The notes: generated from the sequence alone by a model not told the origin. Positions 44,525 to 54,347 are shown, numbered from the stretch's first letter. The stretch is 64,000 nt of DNA from Granulicella sp. 5B5 (GCF_014083945.1 NZ_CP046444.1:2914001-2978000), one strand, 5' to 3'. Numbers and translations: made by a program.

Positions 44525-47043
44525 GATATGCCTGGCTGGTGTTGTCCGCGGCGTTGCTGATGAGCGCCGTGAGTGTGGCTGCGGAGACGGGCGAGGCCGG
44601 GTGGTTGCGGTATGCTCCGCTGAGCTCGGCGGAGCAGGCGAAGTATGCCGGGTTGCCGGGGCGCGTTGTGGTGCTGGGAGGCTCAGCAATTGAGCAGAGC
44701 GCGGGCGATGAACTGGCGCGCGGACTGGGGTCGATGCTGGGGCGGAAGTTTGAGACTGAGAATGGGATGAACAGCGACGTGCTGGTGGTGGGCACGATTG
44801 CTGAGGTGGGAAAGTCGTCGGTGGGGAGCTGGCATACGAATCCAACACTGAAGGCGGGCGGCTTTGAGATCCGACAGGTGCAGAGTCATGGGCACCATCT
44901 CTGGGTGATTGCCGGTGCGGATGAGCGCGGTGTGCTGTATGGGGTCTTCCGACTGTTGGAGTGGGTGGCGGAAGAGAAGCCGATCCATGACGATATGGAG
45001 TCGCCTGCGGCGCCGGTGCGATGGGTGGACCAGTGGGACAACTTTGATGGCTCAATTGAACGTGGGTATGCGGGGCGGTCGATCTTCTTCGATGGCGGGC
45101 ATGTTCGCGGTGACCTGACGCGCGTGGGTGAGTATGGGCGGCTGCTGGCGTCCATCGGTATCAATGGTCTGAATGTGAACAATGTGAATGCCGACCTGCA
45201 CACGTTGGATGATGAGCATCTGCGTGAGTTGGCGCGGATTGCGGCTGCGCTGCGGCCTTGGGGTGTACGGTTGGCGCTGTCGGTGGATCTGTCGTCGCCG
45301 AAGGTGATTGGTGGGTTGGATACGTTTGATCCGCTGGACCCTAAGGTGGCGGCGTGGTGGCAGAGGCGCGTGGATGTTGTGTATAGGCTGATTCCCGACT
45401 TTGCGGGGTTTACGGTGAAGGCGGACTCTGAGGGGCGTGCGGGGCCTTCGCAGTACGGGCGCACGCCTGCGGAGGCCGCGAATGTGTTGGCGCGGGCACT
45501 CGCTCCGCATCACGGGATCGTGATGTATCGCGGGTTTGTGTATAACCACCATCTTGACTGGCATGATCTGAAAGCGGATCGCGCGCGTGCGGGGTATGAC
45601 AACTTTGCGTCGCTGGATGGGAAGTTTGAGCCGAATGTGGTGATCCAGATCAAGCATGGGCCGATCGACTTCCAGGTACGTGAGCCGGTGAGCCCGCTGT
45701 TCGCGGCATTGCAGCATACGAATGAGGCGATCGAGCTGCAGACGACGCAGGAGTACACGGGGCAGCAGCGGCACATGGTGTTTCTGGTGCCGATGTGGAA
45801 GACGGCGCTCGATACGGACATGCGCGCGAACAACGAGTCGACTCCGGTGAAGGAGATTGTCGAGGGGAAGAGCTTTCATCGGCCGCTGGGCGGGTTTGTG
45901 TCGGTGGTGAATGTGGGGCTGGATGCGAACTGGCTGCATCATCCGATGGCGATGGCGAACCTGTATGGCTATGGAAGGCTGGCGTGGAATCCGGATTTGA
46001 GTTCGGAAGAGATTGTGGATGCTTGGACGCGGATGACGTGGGGCAATGATGCGCGTGTGGACCGCACGATCGACGCGCTGCAATTGGAGTCGTGGCATGC
46101 GTATGAGGACTATACGGGGCCGCTGGGGCTGGGCACGCTGACGGACATTATCGGCATCCACTATGGGCCGGGGATCGAGTCGGCGGAGCGGAATGGCTGG
46201 GGGCAGTGGATTCGTGCGGACCATGAGGGTGTGGGGATGGACCGTACGGTGGCTACGGGGACGGGGTACATCGGGCAGTATCCGCCGGAGCTGGCTGCGA
46301 GGTATGAGTCGCTGGCCACGTGTCCTAACAACCTGCTGCTGTTTATGCATCATGTGCCGTATACGCATGTGCTGCACTCGGGCAAGACGGTGATTCAACA
46401 TATCTACGACTCGCACTATGAGGGTGCGGAGATTGCGGCGACGTATGCGCCGGAGTGGAAGACGCTGCGTGGGCTGGTGGATGATGAACGGTATGAGAAG
46501 ACGCTGGCGTTGTTCACGTATCAGGCTGGGCATGCGATTGTGTGGCGCGATGCGGTGAGCGAGTGGTTCTGGAAGATGTCGGGTATTGCGGATACGAAGG
46601 GGCGTGTGGGGCATTATCCGAACCGCATCGAGGCGGAGTCGATGGAGGCGCAGGGATATAAGACTGTGGCTGTGACGCCTTGGGAGACAGCTTCAGGTGG
46701 GAAGGCTGTGGTGTGTGAGGATGCGGCAGGTTGTACGCTGACGGCGAAGCTGGAGCGGCCGAAGGGCGAGTATCGCGTGTCGGTGAATTACTTCGACCTG
46801 AATGATGGGGCTTCGACGTATCGGCTGCTGTTGAACGGTAAACAGATCGCCACGTGGGAGGCGGAGATGGTGTTGCCGAGCGATAAGCTGGATGGGCATA
46901 CTGCGACGCGGTATACGCTGCCGGTGAGTGTGGCGCTGAAGCCGGGCGATGTGTTGACGGTGCGCGGCGTGCCGGATGGGAAGGAGCCTGCTCCTGTGGA
47001 CTATGTGAATGTGGCGCCTGTGGGCGCGGGAGATCGTCGATGA
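44521..47043 (+). CDS. Secreted GH67 alpha-glucuronidase with C-terminal carbohydrate-binding-like domain
   Basis: 840 residues, GTG start overlapping the GH3 stop (GTGA). Signal peptide [23 protein letters not shown]67 signatures: [68 protein letters not shown] and [16 protein letters not shown]. It removes (4-O-methyl)glucuronic acid from xylo-oligosaccharide ends. The last ~140 residues (from [15 protein letters not shown]) look like a CBM6/35-type beta sandwich, longer than the minimal enzyme. Its stop overlaps the mannonate dehydratase ATG (ATGA at 47040). Confidence 0.93.
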   Translation: MRYAWLVLSAALLMSAVSVAAETGEAGWLRYAPLSSAEQAKYAGLPGRVVVLGGSAIEQSAGDELARGLGSMLGRKFETENGMNSDVLVVGTIAEVGKSSVGSWHTNPTLKAGGFEIRQVQSHGHHLWVIAGADERGVLYGVFRLLEWVAEEKPIHDDMESPAAPVRWVDQWDNFDGSIERGYAGRSIFFDGGHVRGDLTRVGEYGRLLASIGINGLNVNNVNADLHTLDDEHLRELARIAAALRPWGVRLALSVDLSSPKVIGGLDTFDPLDPKVAAWWQRRVDVVYRLIPDFAGFTVKADSEGRAGPSQYGRTPAEAANVLARALAPHHGIVMYRGFVYNHHLDWHDLKADRARAGYDNFASLDGKFEPNVVIQIKHGPIDFQVREPVSPLFAALQHTNEAIELQTTQEYTGQQRHMVFLVPMWKTALDTDMRANNESTPVKEIVEGKSFHRPLGGFVSVVNVGLDANWLHHPMAMANLYGYGRLAWNPDLSSEEIVDAWTRMTWGNDARVDRTIDALQLESWHAYEDYTGPLGLGTLTDIIGIHYGPGIESAERNGWGQWIRADHEGVGMDRTVATGTGYIGQYPPELAARYESLATCPNNLLLFMHHVPYTHVLHSGKTVIQHIYDSHYEGAEIAATYAPEWKTLRGLVDDERYEKTLALFTYQAGHAIVWRDAVSEWFWKMSGIADTKGRVGHYPNRIEAESMEAQGYKTVAVTPWETASGGKAVVCEDAAGCTLTAKLERPKGEYRVSVNYFDLNDGASTYRLLLNGKQIATWEAEMVLPSDKLDGHTATRYTLPVSVALKPGDVLTVRGVPDGKEPAPVDYVNVAPVGAGDRR

Positions 47044-48248
47044 AGATCATCAGTGCCCGGGTGATGGTGTGCTCGCCGGACCGGAACTTCGTGACGTTGA
47101 AGATCGAGACGGATGAAGGGATCTATGGGCTCGGTGATGGGACGCTGAATGGGCGCGAGATGGCTGTGGCTAGTTATCTGAGCGAGCATGTGGTTCCTTG
47201 TTTGATCGGGCGCGATCCGTTCGATATTGAGGACATCTGGCAGTATCTGTATCGCGGGGCGTATTGGCGGCGGGGGCCGGTGACGATGAGCGCGATTGCC
47301 GCGGTCGACGTGGCGTTGTGGGACATCAAGGGCAAGGCGCTGAAGACGCCGGTGTATAACCTGCTGGGTGGTAAGAGCCGGCAGGGGGTGCTGGTGTATA
47401 CCCATGCGAACGGGAAGACGGTGGATGAGACCGTTGCGTCCGTGCGCAGGTATATGGATGAGGGATACCTTGCGGTGCGGGCGCAGTGCGCGGTGCCTGG
47501 AGTCGCGAGCAGCTATGGTGTGCCGAAGGGCGGCAAGCCGTATGAGCCAGCCGAGCGCGGGCTGCCGAGTGAGGATGTGTGGTCGACGGAGCGGTACCTG
47601 AACTTTGTGCCTGGCCTGTTTGAGCGGCTGCGTGCGGAGGTTGGGCATGATGTACACCTGCTGCATGATGTGCATCATCGGCTGACGCCGATTGAGGCGG
47701 CTCGGCTGGGGAAAGCGCTGGAGCCGTATCACCTGTTCTGGATGGAAGATCCTACTCCGGCGGAGTTGCAGGAGGGGTTTGGGCTGATCCGGCAGCATAC
47801 GACGACGCCGATCGCTACGGGCGAGGTGTTCAACAGTGTGTGGGATGCGCATGACCTGATCCGCAAGCAGTGGATCGACTACATACGGATGACGATTGTG
47901 CATGGCGGCGGCATCACGCACCTGAAGAAGACGGCCGACTTTGCGGCGCTGTACCAGGTGAAGACCGGGTTCCATGGAGCGACAGACCTGTCGCCGATTA
48001 CGATGGCGGCGGCGCTGCACTTCGGGTTGGCGATCCATAACTTCGGGATACAGGAGCATATGCACCACTCGGAGCTGACGGACCGTGTGTTTCCGCATGG
48101 GTACAGCTTCAGTGCGGGGTATATGTATCCGGGGGATGCGCCGGGGCTGGGTGTGGAGATGGATGAGGCTCTGGCGGCGGAGTATCCGTATCAACGGGCG
48201 TATCTGCCGGTGGCGCGCAAGCTGGATGGGACGATGACGGATTGGTAG
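47040..48248 (+). CDS. manD: D-mannonate dehydratase (enolase superfamily, ManD)
   Basis: 402 residues. Residues match the characterised ManD enzymes position for position: R147, Y159, metal ligands D210, E236, E262, catalytic H212 ([11 protein letters not shown]) and H312 ([11 protein letters not shown]). It dehydrates D-mannonate to 2-keto-3-deoxy-D-gluconate. Following a glucuronidase, it acts on glucuronate after isomerisation and reduction. Start overlaps the GH67 stop by 4 bases. No signal peptide, so uronate is catabolised in the cytoplasm. Confidence 0.95.
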   Translation: MKIISARVMVCSPDRNFVTLKIETDEGIYGLGDGTLNGREMAVASYLSEHVVPCLIGRDPFDIEDIWQYLYRGAYWRRGPVTMSAIAAVDVALWDIKGKALKTPVYNLLGGKSRQGVLVYTHANGKTVDETVASVRRYMDEGYLAVRAQCAVPGVASSYGVPKGGKPYEPAERGLPSEDVWSTERYLNFVPGLFERLRAEVGHDVHLLHDVHHRLTPIEAARLGKALEPYHLFWMEDPTPAELQEGFGLIRQHTTTPIATGEVFNSVWDAHDLIRKQWIDYIRMTIVHGGGITHLKKTADFAALYQVKTGFHGATDLSPITMAAALHFGLAIHNFGIQEHMHHSELTDRVFPHGYSFSAGYMYPGDAPGLGVEMDEALAAEYPYQRAYLPVARKLDGTMTDW

Positions 48249-48253
48249 GTGCG

Positions 48254-49018
48254 ATGAAGCCGATACTGGATGGGAAGATTGCGGTGGTTGTGGGTGGGAC
48301 GTCCGGCATTGGACGTGCGATTGCGCTGGGGCTGGCGAAGGCCGGAGCGAACGTGGTGGCGAGCTCGCGGTCGAAGAGCAAGGTGGATGAGGTTGCCGCG
48401 GAGATCGAGGAGTTGGGGCGCGCGACGTTGCGGGTGGAGTCGGATGTGGTGGACCGTGGATCGCTGGAGGCGCTGCGCGATGCGGTGATGGAGCGGTTTG
48501 GGCGCGTCGATATTCTGGTGAACTCGGCTGGCATTACGAGCAAGCAGCCGGCGCTGACGTTTCCTGAGGAGACGTGGGACGCGATTATGGAGGTGAACCT
48601 TACGGGGACACTGCGTGGTTGCCAGATCTTCGGGAAGGTGATGCTGGAGCAGCGGTACGGGCGGATTGTGAACATCGCTTCCCTGGCGACGTTTGTGGCT
48701 TTTTATGAAGTCGCTGCGTATGGGGCGAGCAAGGCTGCGGTGGCTGCGCTGACGCGGTCGCTGGCGGTGGAGTGGGCTCCGTATGGGGTGTGCGTGAATG
48801 CGATCGCTCCGGGAATCATACCGACGGAGCTGAACCGGAAGATCATTGAGACGTCGCGCGGCAAGGAACTGCTGATGCGGACGCCGATGGGGCGGTTCGG
48901 CGAGGCGGATGAGGTGGCAGGTGCTGCGGTGTACCTGGCGTCGGATGCGGCTTCGTTCACGACAGGGCAGGTGCTGGCGGTGGATGGCGGGATACTGGCT
49001 AGTGGTGTGAACCGGTAA
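48254..49018 (+). CDS. SDR oxidoreductase, probable fructuronate reductase
   Basis: 254 residues from the ATG 5 bp after the manD stop; an in-frame TTG at 48242 overlaps manD. Rossmann GGTSGIG (14-20), SSRSKSK suggesting NADP, NSAG (90-93), S143, Y156 and K160 (YGASK), and C-terminal TGQVLAVDGG. In this operon the missing step between glucuronate-derived fructuronate and mannonate is the reductase, so that role is inferred; SDR-type fructuronate reductases exist. Could instead be a gluconate-5-dehydrogenase-like enzyme. Confidence 0.8.
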   Translation: MKPILDGKIAVVVGGTSGIGRAIALGLAKAGANVVASSRSKSKVDEVAAEIEELGRATLRVESDVVDRGSLEALRDAVMERFGRVDILVNSAGITSKQPALTFPEETWDAIMEVNLTGTLRGCQIFGKVMLEQRYGRIVNIASLATFVAFYEVAAYGASKAAVAALTRSLAVEWAPYGVCVNAIAPGIIPTELNRKIIETSRGKELLMRTPMGRFGEADEVAGAAVYLASDAASFTTGQVLAVDGGILASGVNR

Positions 49019-49020
49019 AG

Positions 49021-49045
49021 CAGGGAATAGGGAATAGGGAGTAAA
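49021..49045. repeat. Heptamer simple repeat GGGAATA
   Basis: CAGGGAA, TAGGGAA, TAGGGAG in tandem then TAAA, directly after the SDR stop and directly before the duplicated element copy B. Same family as 32051-32082. Confidence 0.6.
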
Positions 49046-49046
49046 G

Positions 49047-49347
49047 AGATACCCTCCCCCCTCCCCCTATGTAGTGAAGGGATCTAGTGGAATCAGTGAC
49101 TTACGGGGTGATCCAGGGGGTAAGTGGCTGATTCTTTATATGGTTGTGGGTATGATATTGCTGGTAAAGGGGATAATGGGGAGAGCGAGCCTGCCTCGGC
49201 GTTTGCAGCGTTCAGTTGCCAGTTACCAGTTTTCCAGTGAGCCAGTTTGTTTTCCTAGTTCCAGTATAGAAGGTGGGGAGTGGGGAAAGTGTTTTTGGTT
49301 TTGGTTTGGAATCTTGGGGTTACGGGTGAAAGGGGTTGACAGATTTG
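49047..49347. repeat. Duplicated intergenic element, copy B
   Basis: About 300 bp matching 27082-27403 block by block: GATACCC-C-rich-CTATGTAG, GTGGAATCAGTGACTTACGG..., TATGGTT..GGGTATGATATTGCT, CAGTTGCCAGT units, GGGTTGACAG. The hairpin is AATCAG-TG-ACTTAC (49091-49104) with GTAAGT-GG-CTGATT (49120-49133). Relative to copy A, the T-G pair at the internal loop replaces a C-A mismatch while the 6-bp arms are unchanged. Confidence 0.7.
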
Positions 49348-49363
49348 AAGAAGGGCATACCCC

Positions 49364-49427
49364 AGGGGCTGAAGCCCCTTTCTGCTTTAGAGGTCTATGA
49401 GACCCGACCCTGAAGGGTCGGGGTACC
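49364..49427. repeat. Twin-hairpin repeat copy 6
   Basis: Hairpin 1 AGGGGC-TGAA-GCCCCT (49364-49379), 23-nt spacer, hairpin 2 CCCGACCC-TGAA-GGGTCGGG (49403-49422), then GTACC. Lies between duplicated element B and the 3' end of receptor 3. Third variant of the covarying stem (ACCC/GGGT). Confidence 0.85.
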
Positions 49428-49494
49428 TAGAAGCAACGACAAAAGCCAAGACAAGAGCAAGGACACAAGCAGATCATTCGTTGCGCTCAGGACG

Positions 49495-52329
49495 TCAGAA
49501 GGTGAAGAGGGCCTGCATGAAGATGTCGCGGTTGCCGGGGGCGGGCAGACCGAAGGGGCCGGAGGCGAGTGTCTGGGTTTTGCCGAAGAGGGGTGAGTTG
49601 ATGACGCCGTTAGGTGTGCCTCGGTTGGCGATGTTGAAGATGTTGAGAGCGCCGACGATGAAGGTGAGGTTGTAGCGGCGGGGTACGGAGGCGTCGAGCT
49701 TGAACTGCTGCTGGCTGCCGCTGAGGCCGCGGCCCTGGACGCCACCACCGCCGTTGAAGCCCTGGGGGCCTTTTTCGGTCTTGATGCGCGGGCCTATGCC
49801 GATAGCTTTGCTGATGCGCATGTGGAAGGCGACGTTGGCGGGGCCGGTGCCGAGGTTGTAGGGAACGAGAGGTTCGGTTTTGCCTGTGGGGTCGCTATCG
49901 AGGCAGCCGTATGGAGTGGTGACGACGCCGGCGGCGCCGCAGGTGCCGTAGGTGGGGCGTGCGTTGAACTGGTTGTTGCCGGTGAGGTCGTTGCCGATGG
50001 TGATGTTGTAGGGCGTGCCGGATTGCGCGGCGAGGAGTGGCGCGAAGATGATGCCGTGCGGCGCGTTGTAGGTGCCGAGGACGAAGATGCGGTTAGTGAT
50101 GCCGAAGCTGGCGCGGCCGTAGTCGAGGCCGGGGTTTTGCGCGACGGAGGGGACGGAGTTGACGCCGGCGGTGTCGGATTTGGCGTCGCTGTAGGTGTAG
50201 TTGGCGTTGACGGAGAACTTTTTGAAACGGCTGCCGATGGTGGCGATGATCTGATTTTCGTTAAAGACGCCGCCGGACTGGAACTGGTTGTTGTAGACGG
50301 TGGGCGTGGGTCCGGTGATGGTGTAGTTGCTGATGTCGAAGGAGGGCGCGGTGACGACATCGGTAAAGTACTGGTGGACGCCGCGGGTGAAGAGGTAGGT
50401 GACGTTGGAGGTGGTGTGCTTGCCGATGGCGTGGTCTACGCCGATGCCCCCCTGCATGCTGAGCGCGGCGCGGAAGTGGGAGTCGATGGTGGAGATGCTG
50501 GGGATGGGCGCGCCGGCGCCGCCGGTGTAGTTGGTGATGGAGGTCTGCTGGTTGATGCCGTTCTGGTGGATGGTCTGGATGACGTAGGGCGTGCCGGTGG
50601 CGGAGCTGAAGGAGTTGGGCACGGTGAAGCGGTCGTAGAACCAGCCGTAGCCGACGCGGAAGACGGTCTTGGGCGGGGTCTTGCTGTTGTACCTGGGGGC
50701 CCAGGCGATGGCGAGGCGGGGGCCGAAGTCGGCGTGGTCGTGGATGCGGTTCTGGGCTTCGTAGCGGAGGCCGTAGCTGATGGTGAGGCCGGGGGTCTTG
50801 CGCCAGTCGTCCTGATAGAAGAGTCCGGCGTCGAAGAGGAGAGCGCGGGCGAGAGGGTTCTGGATCTGCGTGACGAGGTACTGGGAGGGCGAGCCGCCGC
50901 AGGGGGCGCTCCCAGGAGCAGTGCTTGCTGGCTGATACTGCGAGGCGAGCTGGTAGATGCAGTTGCCGTTCTGGCCGGAGGTGGACTCGTTGGCGTCGCG
51001 GTAGGAGCGCAGGCGTGCGCCGAAGCGGATGGTGTGTTTGCCGGCGGTGGCGGTGGAGTAGTTCTGGAGCTCGAAGATGTCCTGATGGTCGCTCAAGGTG
51101 CCGGAGTTGGCGCCGCCGGTGATGAAGGCGCCCTGCACGGTCTGGGTGGTGGAGGTGTCGATGGGGGTCTGGTTATTGCGGACGCGACGCCACTGGAAGT
51201 GGGTCTCGTTGATGAGGTGCGAGTTGATGACGATGGTGTCGCTGACCTGGAGGGCGTTCTCGTAGTTGATGGAGTTGCTGGCCTGGCTCTGGAGGCTGAG
51301 GCCGCCGACGCCGTTGCCGGAGGAGGAGTTGCGATTGAAGGCGTCGCGGATGGAGAGCGTGTTGGCACTGCCGAGTTGGAAGTCGACGCGCGGGTTGAAG
51401 GAGAAGACGGAGGACGGTGTGAGGTAGAACTGCTGGATCATGTTGGCGGTGTTGGTGGGGTCGGTGGCGTCGATAACGGCCTGGGTTTGGCGGTTGAGGT
51501 TGAAGACGCTGAGGAAGTAGGAGGAGTGCTTGGTGAGCGGGCCGTTGACGTCGCCCTGGAGGAAGTAGAGGTAGTAGGGCGGGGTGTTGGGGACGAGGGC
51601 GTTGTTGGTATTGAGCGAGGAGTCGGTGGCGAGCGAGGTGATGTGGCCGCCGAACTTGTCGGAGCCGGGCTTGGTGAGGATCTCGATGCGGCCGTAGCCG
51701 ATGTGATCGAACTCGGCGGAGAAGGGGTTCTGGTTGACTCGGATCTCGCGGATGGAAGACTTGGGTGGAAGCTGGCCGCCGGAGAAGCCGTCGATGTAGA
51801 TCTGGCCGCCGTTGGGGCCGGCGGCGGGGCCGGCGAGGGCCTGAAGCTCGTTCTGGAGCTGGTCGGGGTCGTCGGAGAGCGCGTCGAGGTCGCTGCCTTT
51901 GATGACGAGCGCGCCGGAGTTTTCGTCAGGGTTGACGCTGACGCCGTTGGTTTGGGTGGTGACCTGGACGTTCTGCTGCTCGACCTCGATGGCGAGCGTG
52001 ATGTTGAGCTGGCGGAACTGGCCCGCGACGACGTTGACGCTGGTGTTGGGTGCGAGCGTGAAGCCTTTGGCCTGCACGGTGACGGTGTAGAGGCCGGCAC
52101 TGAGGCCGTGGATGCTGTACTCGCCGTCGGAGCCGGAGTGCGTGGTGGCTACGTGGCCGCTGCCGGTGAAGGTGATGGCGGCGTCGGGAATGGCGGCGCC
52201 GCTGGGGTCGAGGACCGCGCCGTGGAGGCTGCCTGTCTGCTGCGCATGAGCGGACGCAACGGTGAGAAGCGAGAGAAGCAGGCAGGCGCAAAGGGAAGAG
52301 AGACGGCGCGAGAGCTTGGTCACACGCAT
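49495..52329 (-). CDS. Oar-like TonB-dependent receptor 3
   Basis: 944 residues, shorter than the other three. Start ATG 52329 has AGGAG 7 bp upstream. Signal peptide MRVTKLSRRLSSLCACLLLS...AHAQ, carboxypeptidase-regulatory-like domain (about 32-115: LHGAVLDPSGAAIPDAAITF), a compact plug with YIDGFSGGQLPPKSSIREIR and EILTKPGSDKFGGH, and a barrel ending FMQALFTF. The QNPFSAEFDHIGYGRIEI segment is typical of a subgroup often annotated as carboxypeptidase-regulatory-like domain-containing TonB receptors. It follows the xylan operon convergently, so glucuronoxylan fragments are a possible cargo (inference). Confidence 0.87.
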   Translation of the reverse strand: MRVTKLSRRLSSLCACLLLSLLTVASAHAQQTGSLHGAVLDPSGAAIPDAAITFTGSGHVATTHSGSDGEYSIHGLSAGLYTVTVQAKGFTLAPNTSVNVVAGQFRQLNITLAIEVEQQNVQVTTQTNGVSVNPDENSGALVIKGSDLDALSDDPDQLQNELQALAGPAAGPNGGQIYIDGFSGGQLPPKSSIREIRVNQNPFSAEFDHIGYGRIEILTKPGSDKFGGHITSLATDSSLNTNNALVPNTPPYYLYFLQGDVNGPLTKHSSYFLSVFNLNRQTQAVIDATDPTNTANMIQQFYLTPSSVFSFNPRVDFQLGSANTLSIRDAFNRNSSSGNGVGGLSLQSQASNSINYENALQVSDTIVINSHLINETHFQWRRVRNNQTPIDTSTTQTVQGAFITGGANSGTLSDHQDIFELQNYSTATAGKHTIRFGARLRSYRDANESTSGQNGNCIYQLASQYQPASTAPGSAPCGGSPSQYLVTQIQNPLARALLFDAGLFYQDDWRKTPGLTISYGLRYEAQNRIHDHADFGPRLAIAWAPRYNSKTPPKTVFRVGYGWFYDRFTVPNSFSSATGTPYVIQTIHQNGINQQTSITNYTGGAGAPIPSISTIDSHFRAALSMQGGIGVDHAIGKHTTSNVTYLFTRGVHQYFTDVVTAPSFDISNYTITGPTPTVYNNQFQSGGVFNENQIIATIGSRFKKFSVNANYTYSDAKSDTAGVNSVPSVAQNPGLDYGRASFGITNRIFVLGTYNAPHGIIFAPLLAAQSGTPYNITIGNDLTGNNQFNARPTYGTCGAAGVVTTPYGCLDSDPTGKTEPLVPYNLGTGPANVAFHMRISKAIGIGPRIKTEKGPQGFNGGGGVQGRGLSGSQQQFKLDASVPRRYNLTFIVGALNIFNIANRGTPNGVINSPLFGKTQTLASGPFGLPAPGNRDIFMQALFTF

Positions 52330-52466
52330 GAGAACTCCTGAAGAGTGGCGCGGGTTAGGACGTACGTGACGGTTAACGTTCTCGCGGGTGATGAGGTTAA
52401 CTGCTGGAGCCGTGTCGGAGTGGATACGCGGGATGTGAGCTGAAAGTTCGACGTTGAGCGCGGAAG
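52330..52466. other. Upstream region of receptor 3
   Basis: Non-coding. GGTTAAC occurs at 52371-52377 and 52395-52401, two copies of the GTTAAC palindrome 24 bp apart, near a CGTACG palindrome (52361-52366). Possible operator elements. Confidence 0.3.
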
Positions 52467-54245
52467 TTAGGTATCGCGCAGGCCGAGGGTTTGTGGGAAT
52501 TCTTCGGTGTCGTCGGGTGCGGCGTCGACGGTGAACTGCTCGAGGTACTTGCGGTGCGCGAGGCGTAGGAGGAGATGCGCCACGATGAAGAAGATGGCGA
52601 CACGGAGGAGATGTGAGATTCCGGATTGCATCCAGAATTCGAGATCGACGATGACGGCGACGAAGACAGGGAAGAGGACGAAGTTGCGCAGGACCATCAG
52701 GGGGAGATCGGTGATGCTGCTTTTGCGCTGGAAGGTGAGTGGCATGCTGCGGACGGTGAAGAGGTAGATGTCGGGAAGCAGGAAGGAGATGCCGATGGCG
52801 ATGATGGCCTGCGTGAGCAGCGCGAGTGGGCCGTGGATGGATTGCGGCGACAGCGCGTGAAGCGTGATGGCTGTGGTGAAGGTGACGAGGAGTGACCAGA
52901 GCGTGATCCAGCGGCGAAGGCCGGAGAGATGGCCGGGACGCGGGCGTCCGACGAGGACTCGGAAGAGCCAGGCGGCGCGGCGATCGACGGGAGTGGACGC
53001 GATGGCGCTGAGGCCGGCGACGGTCCAGAAGGCCATGATGGGGACGGCGGCGCGGATGCCGCGGGGAAGCAGTGCGGGATGGATGTGTCCTGGCGTGATG
53101 TAGAAGATGAGCATGTTGGCGAGCGCGAGAGCGATGCCGAGGCCGGCGTACATCGCGAGCATGACGCGGTGGCGTTGCAGGCGGAGGATGGTCTGCTGCA
53201 CGAAGTAGAAGCTGGCGCGCTGTGCAGGCGACTTTGCAATGAGGCCGTGAAGGAAGGCGTTGATGGGTGTGCTGAGGGTGCGTGAGGAGTTGGTGGCGCG
53301 GGCGCCTTCGAAGATCTGGCGGACTCGGCGACGGTAGGCGAGAGGGTAGGTGGCGATGGCGAGCAGAAGCATGAGAGCGAGGGAACTCCATGCGATGTGT
53401 GCGAGCGTTGCGAAGATGGGCAGCGTTGTGGGGCCGTCGAGGATGCGCTGATAGATGCCGAGGAACCAGAATGGTGGGAAGCAGAAGATGACGGGGCTTC
53501 CCGAGGTGAGCAGCGGTTGGATGGAGCGCGAGACGGCAGGGAAGAGCAGAAGGATCGCGAGGAGGAGCATCACGCAGCCGCCCTGCAGCAGCGGAGTGAT
53601 GCGGCGGAAGAGGTTTTCGCCAATGGTGTTGAGCAGGATGCCCTGCATGGCGAGGATGGTGGCCGCGGCGAAGGTTCCGCTGATGGCGACAGCGATGGCG
53701 TGTGCGAGAAGATGGCGGCCGGTGTTGGGGAGATCCGCCACCATGGGGAGAAAGAGTGTGCCGAGGAGGTTGGTGCCGAGCAGAACGAGCGCGAGGAAGA
53801 TGGCGATCGCGAGGACTCGGGCCTGGAAGAGGCGGCGGTTTGCGATGGGCAGGACGGAGAGGACGTAGACGTCGAGGAGGTCGGGGAAGAGGAGGTCCCA
53901 CTCGTAGACGGTGGCTGCTCCCATGACGACGAAGGCGTACATGACGAAGAAGTAGTGGTCGGAGACCTGCGGCCAGAAGGGGCGCGGGTAGGGGTTCGGC
54001 GGGAAGGCGTGGTAGGCCGGGAAGAGGTACATGGCGACGAGCAGCGTGGGCAGAGCGACGAAGTAGCCGACCTGCAGGACGCGTTTGGTTTCGTCGTCGG
54101 AGGCGAGGAGCTCGTTGTGGAAGAAGCGGTAGAGGAGGTGGCGGACGAGGACTTCAAACTGCGATTGTGGGCGGCGCACTGTGGGCGTGGACTGCGCAGC
54201 GAGGGAGAGAACGGCGGGTTTGGTAGAGGTGAAGAGTGCTGGCAT
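52467..54245 (-). CDS. ABC exporter permease, large integral membrane protein
   Basis: 592 residues from the ATG at 54245, chosen because GGAGGGA lies 8 bp upstream. After a ~60-residue cytoplasmic start there are about twelve hydrophobic helices in two sets (for example VLQVGYFVALPTLLVAMYLF, ARVLAIAIFLALVLLGTNLL, and PLALLTQAIIAIGISFLLPD). No clear known-domain signature; it is read as the membrane subunit of an ABC-2-like exporter because it follows the ABC ATPase gene after ~100 bp on the same strand. The Shine-Dalgarno itself comes from a twin-hairpin repeat in the gap. Substrate unknown. Confidence 0.7.
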   Translation of the reverse strand: MPALFTSTKPAVLSLAAQSTPTVRRPQSQFEVLVRHLLYRFFHNELLASDDETKRVLQVGYFVALPTLLVAMYLFPAYHAFPPNPYPRPFWPQVSDHYFFVMYAFVVMGAATVYEWDLLFPDLLDVYVLSVLPIANRRLFQARVLAIAIFLALVLLGTNLLGTLFLPMVADLPNTGRHLLAHAIAVAISGTFAAATILAMQGILLNTIGENLFRRITPLLQGGCVMLLLAILLLFPAVSRSIQPLLTSGSPVIFCFPPFWFLGIYQRILDGPTTLPIFATLAHIAWSSLALMLLLAIATYPLAYRRRVRQIFEGARATNSSRTLSTPINAFLHGLIAKSPAQRASFYFVQQTILRLQRHRVMLAMYAGLGIALALANMLIFYITPGHIHPALLPRGIRAAVPIMAFWTVAGLSAIASTPVDRRAAWLFRVLVGRPRPGHLSGLRRWITLWSLLVTFTTAITLHALSPQSIHGPLALLTQAIIAIGISFLLPDIYLFTVRSMPLTFQRKSSITDLPLMVLRNFVLFPVFVAVIVDLEFWMQSGISHLLRVAIFFIVAHLLLRLAHRKYLEQFTVDAAPDDTEEFPQTLGLRDT

Positions 54246-54251
54246 GTGCTG

Positions 54252-54318
54252 TCCCTCCGGGGCTAAAGCCCATCTATCTTTCGGGAGTGGTGGACGTACG
54301 AGCTGAAGCTCGTACCCT
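54252..54318. repeat. Twin-hairpin repeat copy 7, providing the permease ribosome-binding site
   Basis: Hairpin 1 GGGC-TAAA-GCCC (54260-54271), 24-nt spacer, hairpin 2 GTACGAGC-TGAA-GCTCGTAC (54296-54315). At the left end, TCCCTCC (54252-54258) is the complement of the GGAGGGA Shine-Dalgarno of the permease gene. The same TCCCTCC block ends the copies at 26605 and 29448. Confidence 0.8.
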
Positions 54319-54347
54319 TCAAAGCGAGAGGCCATCGGGCCGAATTG

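Noticed and set aside
49495-53901. A 1468-codon minus-strand frame spanning receptor 3 and part of the permease
   Set aside because: Only the part from 52329 downward encodes the receptor; the upstream part is the wrong frame of the permease gene and carries no signal peptide.
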